From Collinsella tanakaei (lineage in GTDB: Bacteria > Actinomycetota > Coriobacteriia > Coriobacteriales > Coriobacteriaceae), in contig NZ_JADYTL010000007.1 of NCBI RefSeq assembly GCF_021531055.1, positions 1 through 64,000 on the forward strand: 64,000 nt of DNA. The letters run 5' to 3'. How positions within the stretch are numbered: position 1 is the first letter of the stretch; each line of letters begins with the position of its first letter. Below the pieces are notes generated by a model, which ran no database searches, was not told the origin of the DNA, and saw nothing but the letters and a program-made list of their open reading frames with translations. Positions 25,803 through 34,763 of the stretch are shown in pieces. A program made the translations under genes and the position numbers.

Positions 25803-26513
25803 ATGAAAGAGTTTGAGAAGACCGATCCGGAGTATGCGGAGCGCTTTGCGCACTTCGCGTGTGAGCAGGTGCCGAACGACCCGGCGGCCGAGCTGCCGGC
25901 GCGCGAGCGCTATCTGGCGATTCTCGCCGCTCTGTTGGGCTGCCAGGGTGTCGACGAGTTTCGCGTGATGGCGGGCGAGGCGCTCGACGCCGGCGTGACG
26001 CCCATCGAGCTCAAGGAGGTCGTCTACCAGGCCACGGCGTATCTGGGTATCGGCCGCGTGCGCCCGTTCGTCACTGCCGCCAACGGGGTTCTGACCGCCC
26101 ACGGCGTCGAGCTGCCCCTGCCCGGGCAGCAGACGACCACGCTCGAGACGCGCCAGGCCGCCGGCAACCAGAAGCAGATCGAGTACTTCGGCGAGCACAT
26201 GCGCGAGAACTGGGCAAGTGGTCCGGCGGAGCGCGCGCACATCAACCGCTGGCTTGCCGACAACTGCTTTGGCGACTACTACACCCGCGGCGGCCTGTCC
26301 GATCTTGACCGCGAGATGATCACGTTCTGCTACATCGCTGCCCAGGGCGGCTGCGAGCCGCAGGCCACGGCACATGCCGGTGCGAACCTCAAGCTGGGCC
26401 GTGACCGCGATTTCATGTACCGCGTGGTCTCGCAGATGTTGCCCTACATCGGTTACCCGCGCAGCCTGAATGCCCTGACCTGCATCGACAACGCCGTTGC
26501 GGCGCGTGCGTAA
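25803..26513 (+). CDS. Carboxymuconolactone decarboxylase (CMD)-family protein
   Basis: 236 aa (two more if the ATG at 25797, only two bases after GAGGAGG, is used). Two CMD-type helical domains: residues ~30-100 (RERYLAILAALLGCQGVDEF, LKEVVYQATAYLGIGR) and ~150-225 (SDLDREMITFCYIAAQGGCE, AHAGANLKLGRDRDF). The peroxidase-type CxxC motif of AhpD is not present, so it is a gamma-carboxymuconolactone-decarboxylase-like protein. Neighbours (aldo-keto reductase, cupin, LysR) suggest a small-molecule detoxification or aromatic/quinone reduction unit (inference). Confidence 0.88.
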   Translation: MKEFEKTDPEYAERFAHFACEQVPNDPAAELPARERYLAILAALLGCQGVDEFRVMAGEALDAGVTPIELKEVVYQATAYLGIGRVRPFVTAANGVLTAHGVELPLPGQQTTTLETRQAAGNQKQIEYFGEHMRENWASGPAERAHINRWLADNCFGDYYTRGGLSDLDREMITFCYIAAQGGCEPQATAHAGANLKLGRDRDFMYRVVSQMLPYIGYPRSLNALTCIDNAVAARA

Positions 26514-26540
26514 ACGCCAGCCAAACCAAAGGAGGGAACC

Positions 26541-26957
26541 ATGGCAACCAACGACTTCGCCCCCATGTTCGGCATGGGCAGCCCCAACGACGCCTATGCG
26601 CAGTACTTCATCGGCAACTCGTATCTCAACCCGCTGACCGATGCGGCCGAGGCGGGCGTCGGCATGTCCAACGTCACCTTCGAGCCCGGATGCCGCAACA
26701 ACTGGCATATCCACCATGCGAGCAAGGGCGGCGGGCAGATCCTTATCTGTACCGACGGCCGCGGCTGGTACCAGGAGTGGGGCAAAGAGCCCCAGGAGCT
26801 CACGCCCGGCACTGTCGTGGTGATCCCAGCGGGCGTCAAGCATTGGCACGGCGCGGCACGCGACTCGTGGTTCAGCCACATCGCCTTCGAGGCTCCCGGC
26901 GAGGACACCTCCAACGAGTGGCTCGAGCCCGTCGACGACGCCCAATACCCCATGTAA
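26541..26957 (+). CDS. Cupin-domain protein
   Basis: 138 aa, a single double-stranded beta-helix. Metal ligands of cupin motif 1 are seen in NWHIHHASKGGGQILI and of motif 2 in VVIPAGVKHWHGAA. Commonly found next to CMD proteins, as here (27-base gap, AAAGGAGG site). Biochemical role unknown. Its final Met and stop codon (ATG TAA) are the first six bases of a CCCCAGGGG palindrome. Confidence 0.9.
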   Translation: MATNDFAPMFGMGSPNDAYAQYFIGNSYLNPLTDAAEAGVGMSNVTFEPGCRNNWHIHHASKGGGQILICTDGRGWYQEWGKEPQELTPGTVVVIPAGVKHWHGAARDSWFSHIAFEAPGEDTSNEWLEPVDDAQYPM

Positions 26958-26982
26958 AAATACCCCAGGGGTTATTTTACAT
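26952..26982. repeat. CCCCAGGGG palindrome at the cupin stop codon
   Basis: 31-base inverted repeat, arms ATGTAAAAATACCCC and GGGGTTATTTTACAT. It overlaps the last sense codon and stop of the cupin gene. Confidence 0.9.
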
Positions 26983-27023
26983 CCCATGTCTGCTACGATG
27001 GGCGCGACGACATCGGAGGCGCC

Positions 27024-27305
27024 ATGGACATTCCCGCGACGGAGCATTACAAGTTCTTCAACCATTCGGCATGCGAGTTCTATCCCTGCCACGACATGCC
27101 GGCCGACGAGCTCAACTGCTTGTTCTGCTTCTGCCCGCTCTACTGTTTGGGTCCCGAGTGCGGCGGCAACTTCCGCTATGTGGGCGAGGACGGCGACATC
27201 AAGGACTGTTCCGCCTGCACCCTGCCGCATCGCAGGGAGAACTACGACTACGTCATGCGGCAGTTCGAGCGTGTGAAGGACATCGCGAGCCGACGCACGA
27301 CGTAA
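27024..27305 (+). CDS. Cysteine-rich small-domain protein
   Basis: 93 aa with nine cysteines. The start HYKFFNHSACEFYPCHDM, then NCLFCFCPLYCLGPECGGNF and DCSACTLPHR, matches the Cys-rich small domain family (PF04071), often encoded near cobalamin or metal-cofactor genes and thought to bind metal. No export signal. Alone between the cupin gene and the convergent M42 peptidase; the promoter region is compressed between the repeat at 26952 and the start. Confidence 0.88.
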   Translation: MDIPATEHYKFFNHSACEFYPCHDMPADELNCLFCFCPLYCLGPECGGNFRYVGEDGDIKDCSACTLPHRRENYDYVMRQFERVKDIASRRTT

Positions 27306-27374
27306 GGACGCGGCGTCCGCCTTGCCGGAAGACGGCAAAATCGGGCGCCGTGCTTTCCATGGACGCGTTGATAC

Positions 27375-28448
27375 TTAGAACGACGCGAGCACCTCGGGGG
27401 TGAGGCGTTCGGCCACGGCGATGCCCATGCGCGCCGCCGTGCGAATGTCCTCCACCGCGCAGATGGCCGTGCCCGCGTGGATGTAGCGGCACGGGATGCC
27501 CGCCACGACGCTCGGGATGTCGAGCTGATGGAGCACGCCGCCGTTCGTGCCGCCGCCCGTGCGCACGGCGGTCTGCGCGGGCAGGTCGCACGCCGCGGCG
27601 ACGCCCAGCACAAAGCGCTGGTAGCGCGGGTTGGTGATCATGCAACGGTCGAAGTAGCGGAACATGGGGCCCCGGCGAAGCGCCGTCTGGATCTCGTCGG
27701 CAGGGGTGAAGGTGTCGTCGGCGGGGCAGCCCTCGAACAGGAAGGCGGCATCGGGCTTGACCTGCCGCGCCGCCGCGCCCACGCCGCGCTCGCCCATCTC
27801 CTCCTGCGCGGAGATGCAGCCGATGACGTTGACGGGGAGGTCGTCGCGAGTGGCGAGCTCACGCAGGGCGAGCAGCAGCGCGCAGACGCCGACGCGGCAG
27901 TCGAACGCCTTGCCGATGGCGATGCCGGTTGCCTCGTCATAGGTGAAATCGGTCGCGGGCACGATCGGCTCGCCGATACCGATGCCGAAGCGCTCGATGG
28001 CGTCCGTCTTGGACGTGGCACCCACGTCGAGCGTCAGCGGCGCCGTGCCTTCGGCGCGCTCGGCGGCGCCCCAGAAGTGCGGCGGCTTGACGCCGATGAC
28101 GCCGCGGGTCCACGCACCGCGCGTCGTGCGCACCCAGACATCCTGGCCGGCGAGCGTGTTGGGGGCGAAGCGTCCCAGCTCCACGAAGTTCATCGTGCCG
28201 ACCGCGTGGATCGACTGGACCATGCCGCCGACCTCGTCGCCGTGCGCGTCGAACATGAGCGTCGGCTTGTCCGACGAGACGTTGCCCGGCGTGATGATGA
28301 CGTCGAGCAGGCTGTTGACCTCGACGGTCGCCCAGCCGTCGCAGAACTCGCGGACGATGTCGACGACCTCGTCCTCGAAGCCCGACGGGGCCTTGGCGTT
28401 CGAGAGGCGGGCGAGCAGATCGATCAGTTCGGTATCGGTGGTGGCCAT
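27375..28448 (-). CDS. M42-family metallo-aminopeptidase
   Basis: 357 aa dizinc peptidase of the PepA/FrvX/YsdC group, degrading short peptides in the cytoplasm. The metal and catalytic residues are in MFDAHGDEVGGMV, AFDCRVGVCALL, ISAQEEMGERG and FLFEGCPADDTF; the inserted beta-barrel PDZ-like domain covers ~70-160. The final TGGGTNGGVLHQLDIPSVV helps assignment. Starts behind AAAGGAAG. Converges with the Cys-rich small gene; divergent from the ABC transporter set across repeats. Confidence 0.93.
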   Translation of the reverse strand: MATTDTELIDLLARLSNAKAPSGFEDEVVDIVREFCDGWATVEVNSLLDVIITPGNVSSDKPTLMFDAHGDEVGGMVQSIHAVGTMNFVELGRFAPNTLAGQDVWVRTTRGAWTRGVIGVKPPHFWGAAERAEGTAPLTLDVGATSKTDAIERFGIGIGEPIVPATDFTYDEATGIAIGKAFDCRVGVCALLLALRELATRDDLPVNVIGCISAQEEMGERGVGAAARQVKPDAAFLFEGCPADDTFTPADEIQTALRRGPMFRYFDRCMITNPRYQRFVLGVAAACDLPAQTAVRTGGGTNGGVLHQLDIPSVVAGIPCRYIHAGTAICAVEDIRTAARMGIAVAERLTPEVLASF

Positions 28449-28500
28449 GGGCGCTTCCTTTCGAAGGACGGTTCATCGCCCCCTATTGTTCCACAACCAA

Positions 28501-28579
28501 ATGTAATAAAACCCCTGGGGTTATTTTACGGCGTGGTGATGCGGGGGTGCGTAATAAAACCCCTGGGGTTATGTTGCAT
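28501..28579. repeat. Two tandem CCCCTGGGG repeat copies
   Basis: 28501-28529 (ATGTAATAAAACCCCTGGGG plus TTATTTTAC) and 28551-28579 (GTAATAAAACCCCTGGGG plus TTATGTTGCAT) are in the same orientation, 21 bases apart, in the gap upstream of the M42 and ABC-transporter genes. Confidence 0.92.
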
Positions 28580-28670
28580 CGATAGCTGCTGGGCATACCT
28601 TGCTATAGCTTATAGGTCTTTTACATGGATAAGAGTGCGGCGTACCATGGTTTCACGTTAGGAGGCATCA

Positions 28671-28940
28671 ATGGGTGAACTGAGCGAAGACCTTGAGCGC
28701 TGCCTGTGCGATTGCGCGTGCGACGAAGTCCGTGCTGCGAAGGCTCGCTGCTCGTGCGAGGAGGGGCGCGTCCGCGAGACCAAGCGCATGCTGCTCGATG
28801 AGCGCCGGCGCCTGCTCGACGAGCTGCATGCCAGCCAGCGTGGCATCGATGCGATCGACCATATGCTCCATCGTGTGAGCTGCGAGTGCGTGCCGTGTGC
28901 GGTGGACGTGTCGGAAGGTGGGGAGGGTTCCCATGAGTGA
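28671..28940 (+). CDS. Small cysteine-rich cytoplasmic protein of unknown function
   Basis: 89 aa with a TTAGGAGGCATCA ribosome region. Cysteines cluster at both ends (ERCLCDCACDEV, RCSCEEGR; SCECVPCAVD) around a long charged helix (TKRMLLDERRRLLDELHASQ), so it may be a helical hairpin bringing the clusters together to bind a metal or form disulfides. I do not recognise a family. It overlaps the start of the ABC permease by eight bases, so it is translated with the transporter and probably serves it. Confidence 0.75.
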   Translation: MGELSEDLERCLCDCACDEVRAAKARCSCEEGRVRETKRMLLDERRRLLDELHASQRGIDAIDHMLHRVSCECVPCAVDVSEGGEGSHE

Positions 28941-29607
28941 CCGCGTCGCAGAGATCCTGCTCGACTCGTTTTCCAAGATCCTCATTCCGGGTCTGACCGC
29001 CACGATTCCGTTGGCGCTCATCTCGTTTGCCATCGCGCTCGCGATCGCCATCGCGGTGGCGCTCGTGCAGTACGCACGGGTGCCCGTGCTCACGCAGCTC
29101 GCGCGCTTCTACATCTGGATCATCCGCGGCACGCCGTTGCTCGTCCAGCTGTACGTGGTGTTCTACGGCCTGCCCGATTTCGGCATCGTGCTCGACCCGT
29201 TCCCGACGGCGATTATCGTGTTTTCCATCAATACGGGTGCCTATTCGGCCGAGACCATCCGCGGCGCGCTGGAATCGGTGCCGGCGGGGCAGCTTGAGGC
29301 GGGGTATTGCGTGGGCATGAGCTATATGCAGATCATGCGCCGCATCCTGTTGCCGCAGGCGTTGCGTGCGGCGTTCCCGCCGCTTTCCAACGAGCTCATC
29401 GCGCTGGTGAAGGATACCTCGCTCGCCGCGAACATCACCGTGCTCGAGATGCTCATGGCGACGCAGCAGATCGTGTCGCGCACCTACGAGGCCCTGCCGC
29501 TGTACCTGGAGGTTGCGGCCATCTACCTGCTGTTCTCCACGGTGCTCACTTGGTTGCAGGGTATCGGCGAGAAGCGGCTCGCGTCGTTTGGCATGGCGAG
29601 GGGGTAG
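28933..29607 (+). CDS. Polar amino-acid ABC transporter permease
   Basis: 224 aa inner-membrane permease of the HisMQ/GlnP type, with about five membrane segments (first ILIPGLTATIPLALISFAIA) and the EAA loop that contacts the ATPase (EAGYCVGMSYMQIMRRILLP). I placed the start at 28933 because GGGGAGGG precedes it and MSDRVAEIL is a usual start. Works with the ATPase at 29611 and the binding protein at 30553 to import an amino acid, plausibly cystine given the adjacent Cys-rich gene, which is a guess. Confidence 0.93.
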   Translation: MSDRVAEILLDSFSKILIPGLTATIPLALISFAIALAIAIAVALVQYARVPVLTQLARFYIWIIRGTPLLVQLYVVFYGLPDFGIVLDPFPTAIIVFSINTGAYSAETIRGALESVPAGQLEAGYCVGMSYMQIMRRILLPQALRAAFPPLSNELIALVKDTSLAANITVLEMLMATQQIVSRTYEALPLYLEVAAIYLLFSTVLTWLQGIGEKRLASFGMARG

Positions 29608-29610
29608 ACG

Positions 29611-30362
<752 letters not shown>

Positions 30363-30372
<10 letters not shown>

Positions 30373-30540
30373 GGACAGGCACCTTTTTCCCACGTGAAAA
30401 TGGGTTGGATGGGGACGTGTTCCATCCAACCCACCCGCCCGTCTTTGAGAGGGGTTGGATGAAAAGGGTTGGACCGAACACGTCCCCAAATGAACCAAAA
30501 AGGGTTGGGACGAACACGTCCCCAAATGACCCATCTTTGA
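30363..30540. repeat. Repeat cluster between ABC ATPase and binding-protein genes
   Basis: 30363-30391 is a GGGAAAATAGGGACAGGCAC copy with CTTTTTCCC arm. After it come GGTTGGAT/ATCCAACC inverted arms (30402-30431) and two nearly identical units of GGGTTGG-A-CGAACACGTCCCC followed by AAATGA and, at each end, CTTTGAGAG. The last CTTTGAGAGGAG provides the ribosome site of the binding protein. The cluster interrupts an otherwise tight transporter operon. Confidence 0.85.
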
Positions 30541-30552
30541 GAGGAGAACGAT

Positions 30553-31386
30553 ATGATTGCTCATGATATTTCGCGCCGCGGGTTCCTGACAGCTGCGGCC
30601 GGTGTGGCGACGCTCGGTCTTGCCGGCTGCGGTGGCGGCCGGGGAGAGGGGGGCGCTGCAACCGCGTCGAGCGACGGCGACCTGCTCGCGCAGATCACCG
30701 AGCGCGGTGCCATGACGTTTGCCACCGAGGGCACGTGGAGTCCGTGGACGTTCCATAACGAGGCCGGTGATCTGACCGGGTACGACATCGAGGTCGCCCG
30801 CGTCATCGCGGAGCGCTTGGGCGTCGAGGCCGAGTTTGCCGAGGGCGAGTGGGACGGCCTGCTCGCGGGCCTCGATTCGGGCCGGTATGACACCATGGCC
30901 AACGGCGTGTCCGTCACCGATGAGCGTGAGGAGAAGTACGACTTCACCGAGCCGTATGCGTACAACCGCATCGTGGTGATCACGACCGGCGATTCGGACA
31001 TCGCGAGCATGGATGATCTTGCGGGCAAGACGACGGCCAATACGCTGGGGTCGAGCTACGCTGTCCTCGCCGAGAGCCACGGCGCCACCAACACGGGCGT
31101 CGATGACTTCAACCAGACCATCCAGTTGCTCGAAAGCGGTCGTATCGACGCGACGCTCAACGACGAGGTCGTGTTCTACGACTACATGAACCAGCACCCG
31201 GAAGCGGATCTCAAGATCGCGGCGGAAAACGACGAGCCGACGCATGTCGCGTTTCCCCTGCGCAAGGAGGCCGCCACGGAGAGCCTGCTTGCAGCCATGA
31301 ACGATGCCATCGCGGCGCTGCGCGAGGACGGCACGCTGTCCGAGCTTTCGAACGAGTTCTTCGGTGTCGATATCACCGAGGCCTAG
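30553..31386 (+). CDS. Amino-acid ABC transporter substrate-binding lipoprotein
   Basis: 277 aa. The N-terminus has a twin-arginine-like SRRGFLTAAA motif and a lipobox LAGC (Cys near residue 26), so it is exported and lipid-anchored. The mature part is a bacterial extracellular solute-binding protein family 3 domain (GAMTFATEGTWSPWTF, GYDIEVARVIAERLGVE, LLAGLDSGRYDTMANGVS). Delivers a polar amino acid to the permease at 28933. Ligand residues resemble cystine/glutamine binders but cannot be settled. Confidence 0.94.
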   Translation: MIAHDISRRGFLTAAAGVATLGLAGCGGGRGEGGAATASSDGDLLAQITERGAMTFATEGTWSPWTFHNEAGDLTGYDIEVARVIAERLGVEAEFAEGEWDGLLAGLDSGRYDTMANGVSVTDEREEKYDFTEPYAYNRIVVITTGDSDIASMDDLAGKTTANTLGSSYAVLAESHGATNTGVDDFNQTIQLLESGRIDATLNDEVVFYDYMNQHPEADLKIAAENDEPTHVAFPLRKEAATESLLAAMNDAIAALREDGTLSELSNEFFGVDITEA

Positions 31387-31394
31387 ATCCCGCC

Positions 31395-31479
31395 GATGCA
31401 AAATAACCCCAGGGGTTTTATTACACGAGGGGCACCCGGTGCCCCTCGTGTAATAAAACCCCTGGGGTTATTTTGCATC
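31395..31479. repeat. 85-bp perfect palindrome, CCCCAGGGG repeat family
   Basis: 42-base arms around a single central C: GATGCAAAATAACCCC, AGGGGTTTTATTACACGAGG and GGCACC on the left, and the exact complement on the right. It separates the convergent binding-protein and RsgI-like genes and encodes the last codons and stop of the latter. Confidence 0.95.
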
Positions 31480-32292
31480 ATGGCCCCTGCCCTGGCCGTG
31501 GTGGCCCTTCTCGCTGTGATGTGCGCCGTCGACGCCCTCGGTCTCGGCCAGATCGAGCAGCTCGCGCATGGTCATGCCGGACGCCTCGTCGGCGGAGATG
31601 TCCACGCCCGCATCGACAAGCTCCTGCCACACGCGGTACTTGCCGATGCCGATGCCGGCGCTCGTTGCGGCGTGGTGCTCCTCCTCGCTCGCATGCGAGC
31701 AGTGGACCTGGCCCACGCCCGATGCGTCCAGGCACCGCGTGCCGACGTCTTCGAGCTGGCTCGCCGCATGGCGGTCGTCGCAGATGATGGTGACCTCGAT
31801 GGCGGAGGTATCGTCGAGGTAGTCCTGCAGCGCCTGTTCGATGGAGGTCATCGCCTGTTCGTACGTGTCGCCCTGCACATCCGCCGCGGCGAGTACGCGC
31901 TCGCCGTCATCGTTGTAGGCGCGCGTGCTCGCCACGCGGTCAAAACGATTGATGCCCAGCTCGATCGAGGGGTTCACGTCGATCGCCACGTAGGCGTAGG
32001 GCTGCCACGCCCATGCCACGCCACCGATACCCAAGGCCACGAGCGTCAGGCAGGCGGCCAAGGCGGCGACGAGCGGCACGCGACGATGCGTGCGCGCGGT
32101 GCGGCGTGCCGTCTTGCCGTCGATGACGGTAAACGGCGTGGTTGCGACGGGGGAGGGGCCGGCTGTGGATTCGCCTGCCGCTTCCGCCTGCCGCTCGGCT
32201 TCGATGCGTGCGAGCGTGCGTTCGGCGAGCCCGGCGGGCATATGCACCTGATCGAAGGCCTCATGCATCCGCTGTTCGAGCTTGTCGGTCAT
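31468..32292 (-). CDS. RsgI-like transmembrane anti-sigma factor with His-rich tail
   Basis: 274 aa. Residues 1-~75 are cytoplasmic, ~76-98 form one membrane helix (VPLVAALAACLTLVALGIGG), and the outside part starts with AYVAIDVNPSIELGINRFDR, the hallmark of the RsgI middle domain. It continues with an acidic alpha/beta region and ends in a His-rich tail (HHSEKGHHGQGRGHDAK) that may bind metal. The start overlaps the sigma gene stop as ATGA, so the two are co-translated. The final D-A-K-stop codons are inside the palindrome at 31395, so the tail may be repeat-altered. Confidence 0.85.
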   Translation of the reverse strand: MTDKLEQRMHEAFDQVHMPAGLAERTLARIEAERQAEAAGESTAGPSPVATTPFTVIDGKTARRTARTHRRVPLVAALAACLTLVALGIGGVAWAWQPYAYVAIDVNPSIELGINRFDRVASTRAYNDDGERVLAAADVQGDTYEQAMTSIEQALQDYLDDTSAIEVTIICDDRHAASQLEDVGTRCLDASGVGQVHCSHASEEEHHAATSAGIGIGKYRVWQELVDAGVDISADEASGMTMRELLDLAETEGVDGAHHSEKGHHGQGRGHDAK

Positions 32293-32777
32293 GACAGGGC
32301 CTCCCTCAGCTGCTTTTTGCCGCGCGAGATCCATGAGTACACGGTGCCCTCCGGCATACCGGTCATCTGCGAGATCTCGCGTGCGGTGTAGCCCTCGTAG
32401 AGGGCGAGGTACAGTTGCGTTTTCGGCGGGTCGCCCAGCGCATCCATGGCGTCGAGGATCTCGCGCAGGCCGAGCGCCGCGTCATCGCTCTCGGCGCCGA
32501 GTTCCCCCTCGCGGCCCTCCTCGGTGAGCTCCTCGACCGAGGCGTTCTTGGTGCGCGCGCTTTTGAGGACATCCTTGCAGGCGTTGATGGCGACGCGCAG
32601 CAGCCACGCCTTTTCGTGCGAATCGCCGTTGAACGGAGCGTCGTGCAGGGCGAATTTGAGAAAGACGTCCTGGAAGACGTCCTCGGCGTCGGTGGGCTGT
32701 AGATACAGGAGGCACGCGCGCCACACCGCGTCGCCATGGGCGGCCATCGCCCGCTCGATATCGGTGCTTGCGCGCAC
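32289..32777 (-). CDS. ECF-type RNA polymerase sigma factor
   Basis: 162 aa. Region 2 (residues ~10-80; AVWRACLLYLQPTDAEDVFQ) and region 4 (~110-160; ALYEGYTAREISQMTGMPEG, TVYSWISRGKKQL) are present and no sigma-1/3 regions, as in extracytoplasmic-function factors. GTG start with AAGGAGG five bases upstream. Its stop overlaps the start of the RsgI-like anti-sigma factor, the usual sigma/anti-sigma arrangement. The secreted Asp-rich protein directly upstream (32861) is the obvious candidate target. Confidence 0.93.
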   Translation of the reverse strand: MRASTDIERAMAAHGDAVWRACLLYLQPTDAEDVFQDVFLKFALHDAPFNGDSHEKAWLLRVAINACKDVLKSARTKNASVEELTEEGREGELGAESDDAALGLREILDAMDALGDPPKTQLYLALYEGYTAREISQMTGMPEGTVYSWISRGKKQLREALS

Positions 32778-32860
32778 GTGCCCTCCTTCAGCTGCCTTGC
32801 GATGTCATCCTACACGGGTGCGTTCCTGTCGTAGCCGGCGTTCTCGATGCGCTCCGATGG

Positions 32861-33367
32861 CTAGCAATGGCCGTGACGTCCACAGCCATGGTGGCCGCCG
32901 TTGCTGCTGGCGTTGCAACCGTGGTGGCTGCCCGCTCCGTCGCGTGCGCCGGATCCGTATCCGTTGCCCGTCCCGTTGCCGCGGTTGTCGCAGACGCCGT
33001 CACCGTCGGTATCCACATAGCACGATCCATGTCCGGTGCGGACGGTTCCGTAATTGTCGCACACCCCATCGCCGTCGGCGTCAACATAGCGGCTGCCGCA
33101 GCCGTTGTGCGGATGGTTGTCGGTTCCGCAGGTGTCGCAGACGCCGTCGTTGTCGGTATCTGAGAATCTGACGCATGTGGCCGAATCGTCTGCGGCTGTG
33201 ATTGTCGAACACATGGTGCTCGCGGCTTGGCAGAGCCCGTCCTGAAGGCTGCCGCCACGGCCGCCCGCATTGCCGGCGGCCATTGCGGGGACGGCGCCGA
33301 AGATGGTCGCGCCTAGCGCGACGGCTCCCAAGGTGGTGACGATGGTGACTTTCGTGCTCTTCTTCAT
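32861..33367 (-). CDS. Secreted Asp-repeat (thrombospondin type 3-like) protein with His/Cys-rich tail
   Basis: 168 aa. A signal peptide occupies residues 1-~31 (VTIVTTLGAVALGATIFGAV, cut after AMA). Three DxDxDGxCD repeats (DTDNDGVCDTC, DADGDGVCDNY, DTDGDGVCDNR) resemble thrombospondin type-3/EF-hand-like calcium sites, each with a cysteine. The C-terminus is Gly/His/Cys-rich (GHHGCNASSNGGHHGCGRHG). Probably a calcium- or metal-binding surface protein. First gene of a set with the ECF sigma factor and RsgI-like anti-sigma factor, 83 bases upstream of the sigma gene. Confidence 0.82.
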   Translation of the reverse strand: MKKSTKVTIVTTLGAVALGATIFGAVPAMAAGNAGGRGGSLQDGLCQAASTMCSTITAADDSATCVRFSDTDNDGVCDTCGTDNHPHNGCGSRYVDADGDGVCDNYGTVRTGHGSCYVDTDGDGVCDNRGNGTGNGYGSGARDGAGSHHGCNASSNGGHHGCGRHGHC

Positions 33368-33714
33368 GATCGATCGTCCTTTCCGTCGATGTGCTTGCGA
33401 AGGTTCCCTTCACAACAGAAACGAACGAAGCCGCCGAATCCTTGCATCAACATGAGAAAAAACGCCAGACGTGACAAGGTCGTGCCGACAAGGTGGTGCC
33501 AGACAAGGTGGTGCCAGGTACAAACTTGTCATGTTCGATGGGCGCGTGGACAAGTTAGTGCCAGGCACAAATTTGTCGCAAACTTGTCGCGACGGCTGGT
33601 TCGTGCATGCTATGCAAGTTCAGCATGAAACGCTATTAAACATAGGCATTTGAAATGCCAGCCTCGCGCTCCGACAATGGGGATGAGCCGATATCGTCGC
33701 AGGAAGGGGCGCAG
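33368..33714. repeat. Intergenic region with GACAAG repeat cluster
   Basis: About 347 bases without a gene. From 33474 to ~33600 there are at least four partial copies of GACAAGGTGGTGCCAGGTAC, two of them tandem, ending in paired AAACTTGTC segments (33526, 33573, 33583). The rest is the promoter of the secreted protein on the left and the leader of the alpha/beta hydrolase on the right. Confidence 0.85.
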
Positions 33715-34704
33715 ATGCAGAACGCAGAGCTTACGTTGACGCAGGAATGGGACAAGACGTTTCCGCAGTCCGAGTACGTCGACCACAGTAAGGCGATCTT
33801 CCATAATCGCTACGGCATCACGCTGGCGGCCGATCTCTACAAGCCGAAGCGCGCGCCGGTCGACGCAAAGCTTGCCGCCATCGCCGTGTGCGGGCCTTTC
33901 GGAGCGGTGAAGGAGCAGTGCGCCGGCCTGTACGCCCAGACCATGGCCGAGCGGGGTTTCCTGGCCATCGCCTTCGACCCGTCGTTCACCGGCGAGTCGG
34001 GTGGAGAGCCGCGCTACATGGCGAGTCCCGATATCAACACCGAGGATTTCCTTGCCGCTGTCGACTACCTGAGCTGTCGCGACGACGTTGACCCCGAGCG
34101 TATCGGCATCGTCGGCATCTGCGGTTGGGGCGGCATGGCCATCAACGCCGCGGCCCTCGATCCGCGCATCCACGCGACGGTCGCTTCCACGATGTACGAC
34201 ATGTCGCGTATCAACGCCAAGGGTTATTTCGACGAGGCCGACAGCGCCGAGGCACGTCAGGCTCAGCGTCGCGCCCTCGCCGAGCAGCGCACACATGACT
34301 ACGCCGCAGGCACCTATGGCCGTGCCGGCGGCGTCGTCGACCCGCTGCCGGAGGACGCCCCGTTCTTCGTCAAGGATTACTACGACTACTACAAGACGCC
34401 GCGCGGCTACCATCCGCGCTCGCTCAACTCCAACGACGGCTGGAACGCAATCGGCACCCAGAGCTTCCTCAACCAGCCGATTCTTGCCTACGCGGACGAG
34501 ATCGAGACCGCCGTCATGGTGCTCCACGGCGACGCCGCGCACTCCTGCTACATGGGTAAGGACGCGTTCGCGCAGCTCAAGGGTGACAACAAGGAACTCG
34601 TGCTCGTACCGGGCGCGGTCCATACCGACCTCTACGACGGCGGCGGCAAGAACGCCATCCCCTGGGACAAGCTCCAAGCGTTCTTCGAGCAATACCTCGC
34701 CTAG
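33715..34704 (+). CDS. Alpha/beta hydrolase with Cys nucleophile motif
   Basis: 329 aa. The nucleophile elbow is GICGWGG, i.e. cysteine instead of serine, as in the dienelactone-hydrolase-like/YcjY group of small alpha/beta hydrolases. Asp in VLHGDAAHS and His in VPGAVHTDLYDGG complete the triad. The oxyanion region GPFGAVKEQ is typical. I start at ATG 33715 (GGAAGGGG before it). Cytoplasmic, substrate unknown. It is flanked on both sides by GACAAG repeats, so is an isolated gene in an accessory stretch. Confidence 0.88.
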   Translation: MQNAELTLTQEWDKTFPQSEYVDHSKAIFHNRYGITLAADLYKPKRAPVDAKLAAIAVCGPFGAVKEQCAGLYAQTMAERGFLAIAFDPSFTGESGGEPRYMASPDINTEDFLAAVDYLSCRDDVDPERIGIVGICGWGGMAINAAALDPRIHATVASTMYDMSRINAKGYFDEADSAEARQAQRRALAEQRTHDYAAGTYGRAGGVVDPLPEDAPFFVKDYYDYYKTPRGYHPRSLNSNDGWNAIGTQSFLNQPILAYADEIETAVMVLHGDAAHSCYMGKDAFAQLKGDNKELVLVPGAVHTDLYDGGGKNAIPWDKLQAFFEQYLA

Positions 34705-34763
34705 CGACAAGTTTGTACCTGGCACTAACTGGCAAGATGGTGCCAGGTGCAAACTTGTCGTGT
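34703..34763. repeat. GACAAG...CTTGTC repeat, double copy
   Basis: GCGACAAGTTTGTACCTGGC followed by a degenerate second copy (GGCAAGATGGTGCCAGGTGC, AAACTTGTCG). Begins at the stop codon of the hydrolase and ends at the point where the pseudogene at 34764 loses its start. Confidence 0.85.
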
